A DNA stretch of 59,314 nucleotides from an uncultured Prolixibacteraceae bacterium (GTDB lineage Bacteria > Bacteroidota > Bacteroidia > Bacteroidales > Prolixibacteraceae), in assembly GCA_913063265.1 (NCBI GenBank), contig CAJXZG010000022.1:1-59314 (forward strand). The letters run 5' to 3'. The position numbers and the translations under genes are program-made. The notes below the pieces were generated by a model. That model was not told the origin of the DNA. It did no database searches and saw only the letters and a program-made list of their open reading frames with translations. Position 1 is the first letter of the stretch, and every line of letters starts with the position of its first letter. Positions 59,199 through 59,314 of the stretch are shown here, piece after piece.

Positions 59199-59314
59199 AT
59201 TTCGGCTATTTCCGAAGTAAAGGCACCTTCCAAAAATCGGTTAAAACTAATAGACAGTTTTAACTGATTTTTTATACTGAACAAGCTCCATTTTTGTTTT
59301 GATTGATTTTTGGG

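Noticed and set aside
1..59314. tRNA, rRNA, defence systems or prophage
   Set aside because: No cloverleaf with a TTCGA arm, rRNA block, restriction, toxin-antitoxin or phage gene was recognised on either strand.

Overview
The window is a continuous stretch of a low-GC chromosome from a Bacteroidota bacterium, most likely of the order Marinilabiliales/Prolixibacteraceae type (placement inferred, not computed). Evidence: the Bacteroidota promoter element TAnnTTTG recurs upstream of many genes, often with a TTG/TTTG about 18-21 bases further upstream; Shine-Dalgarno sites are largely absent and leaders are A-rich; one giant secreted protein ends in a type IX secretion (T9SS) sorting domain; and there are an adenosylcobalamin methylmalonyl-CoA mutase small subunit, a long MetG with a C-terminal tRNA-binding domain, S16 with an Ala/Glu-rich tail, HU-SPOR, head-GIN (DUF2807) and DUF5916 proteins. 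No tRNA, rRNA, CRISPR array, prophage or intact insertion sequence was recognised.

Layout. 1-2.7 kb: start of mutA (minus strand, cut by the window edge), a secreted fasciclin protein, an unknown membrane-anchored protein, and a membrane protein/XRE regulator pair with a palindromic operator lying on its own promoter. 2.9-12.7 kb: metG, a HAD phosphatase, an LD-carboxypeptidase, a 1138-residue T9SS surface protein, YraN, an MmcQ-like protein, a C1B papain-like peptidase and an S4 RNA-binding protein. 12.7-16.2 kb: an acyl-carrier-like protein lacking the pantetheine serine, then three tandem exported cyclophilins, the third fused to a dead trypsin-like domain. 16.3-19.0 kb: a HAD hydrolase and the methylthioadenosine salvage pair mtnA-mtnP.

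19.4-32.3 kb is a carbohydrate accessory region: sulfatase, three exported TIM-barrel sugar isomerase/epimerase-type proteins, a Tat-type aldo/keto reductase, a CNNM/CorC-type membrane protein, dodecin, a nitroreductase, and a five-gene minus-strand operon (Gfo/Idh/MocA oxidoreductase, isomerase-like protein, GH26, GH43-CBM6, GH26). Five of these proteins begin with twin-arginine-like signals, so a periplasmic redox/elimination route for sugars released by the GH26 and GH43 enzymes is the most interesting systems-level hypothesis here. No SusC/SusD pair is present. A 186-bp MITE-like element lies at 25.2-25.4 kb.

32.5-46.1 kb: SRPBCC protein, HU-SPOR membrane protein, nucleotide-sugar genes (ugd, UDP-glucuronate decarboxylase, galE, rfbB) after a long AT-rich leader, rpsP and rimM, a head-GIN protein, threonylcarbamoyl-AMP synthase, a glycosyltransferase, lysA and a FAD oxidoreductase. 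46.4-52.5 kb: a complete MacAB-TolC-like exporter operon with two different permeases. 52.8-55.6 kb: a second, tightly overlapping four-gene ABC operon of unknown substrate containing an unrecognised membrane protein. 55.9-59.2 kb: a CBM9/DUF5916 outer-membrane protein and malate dehydrogenase.
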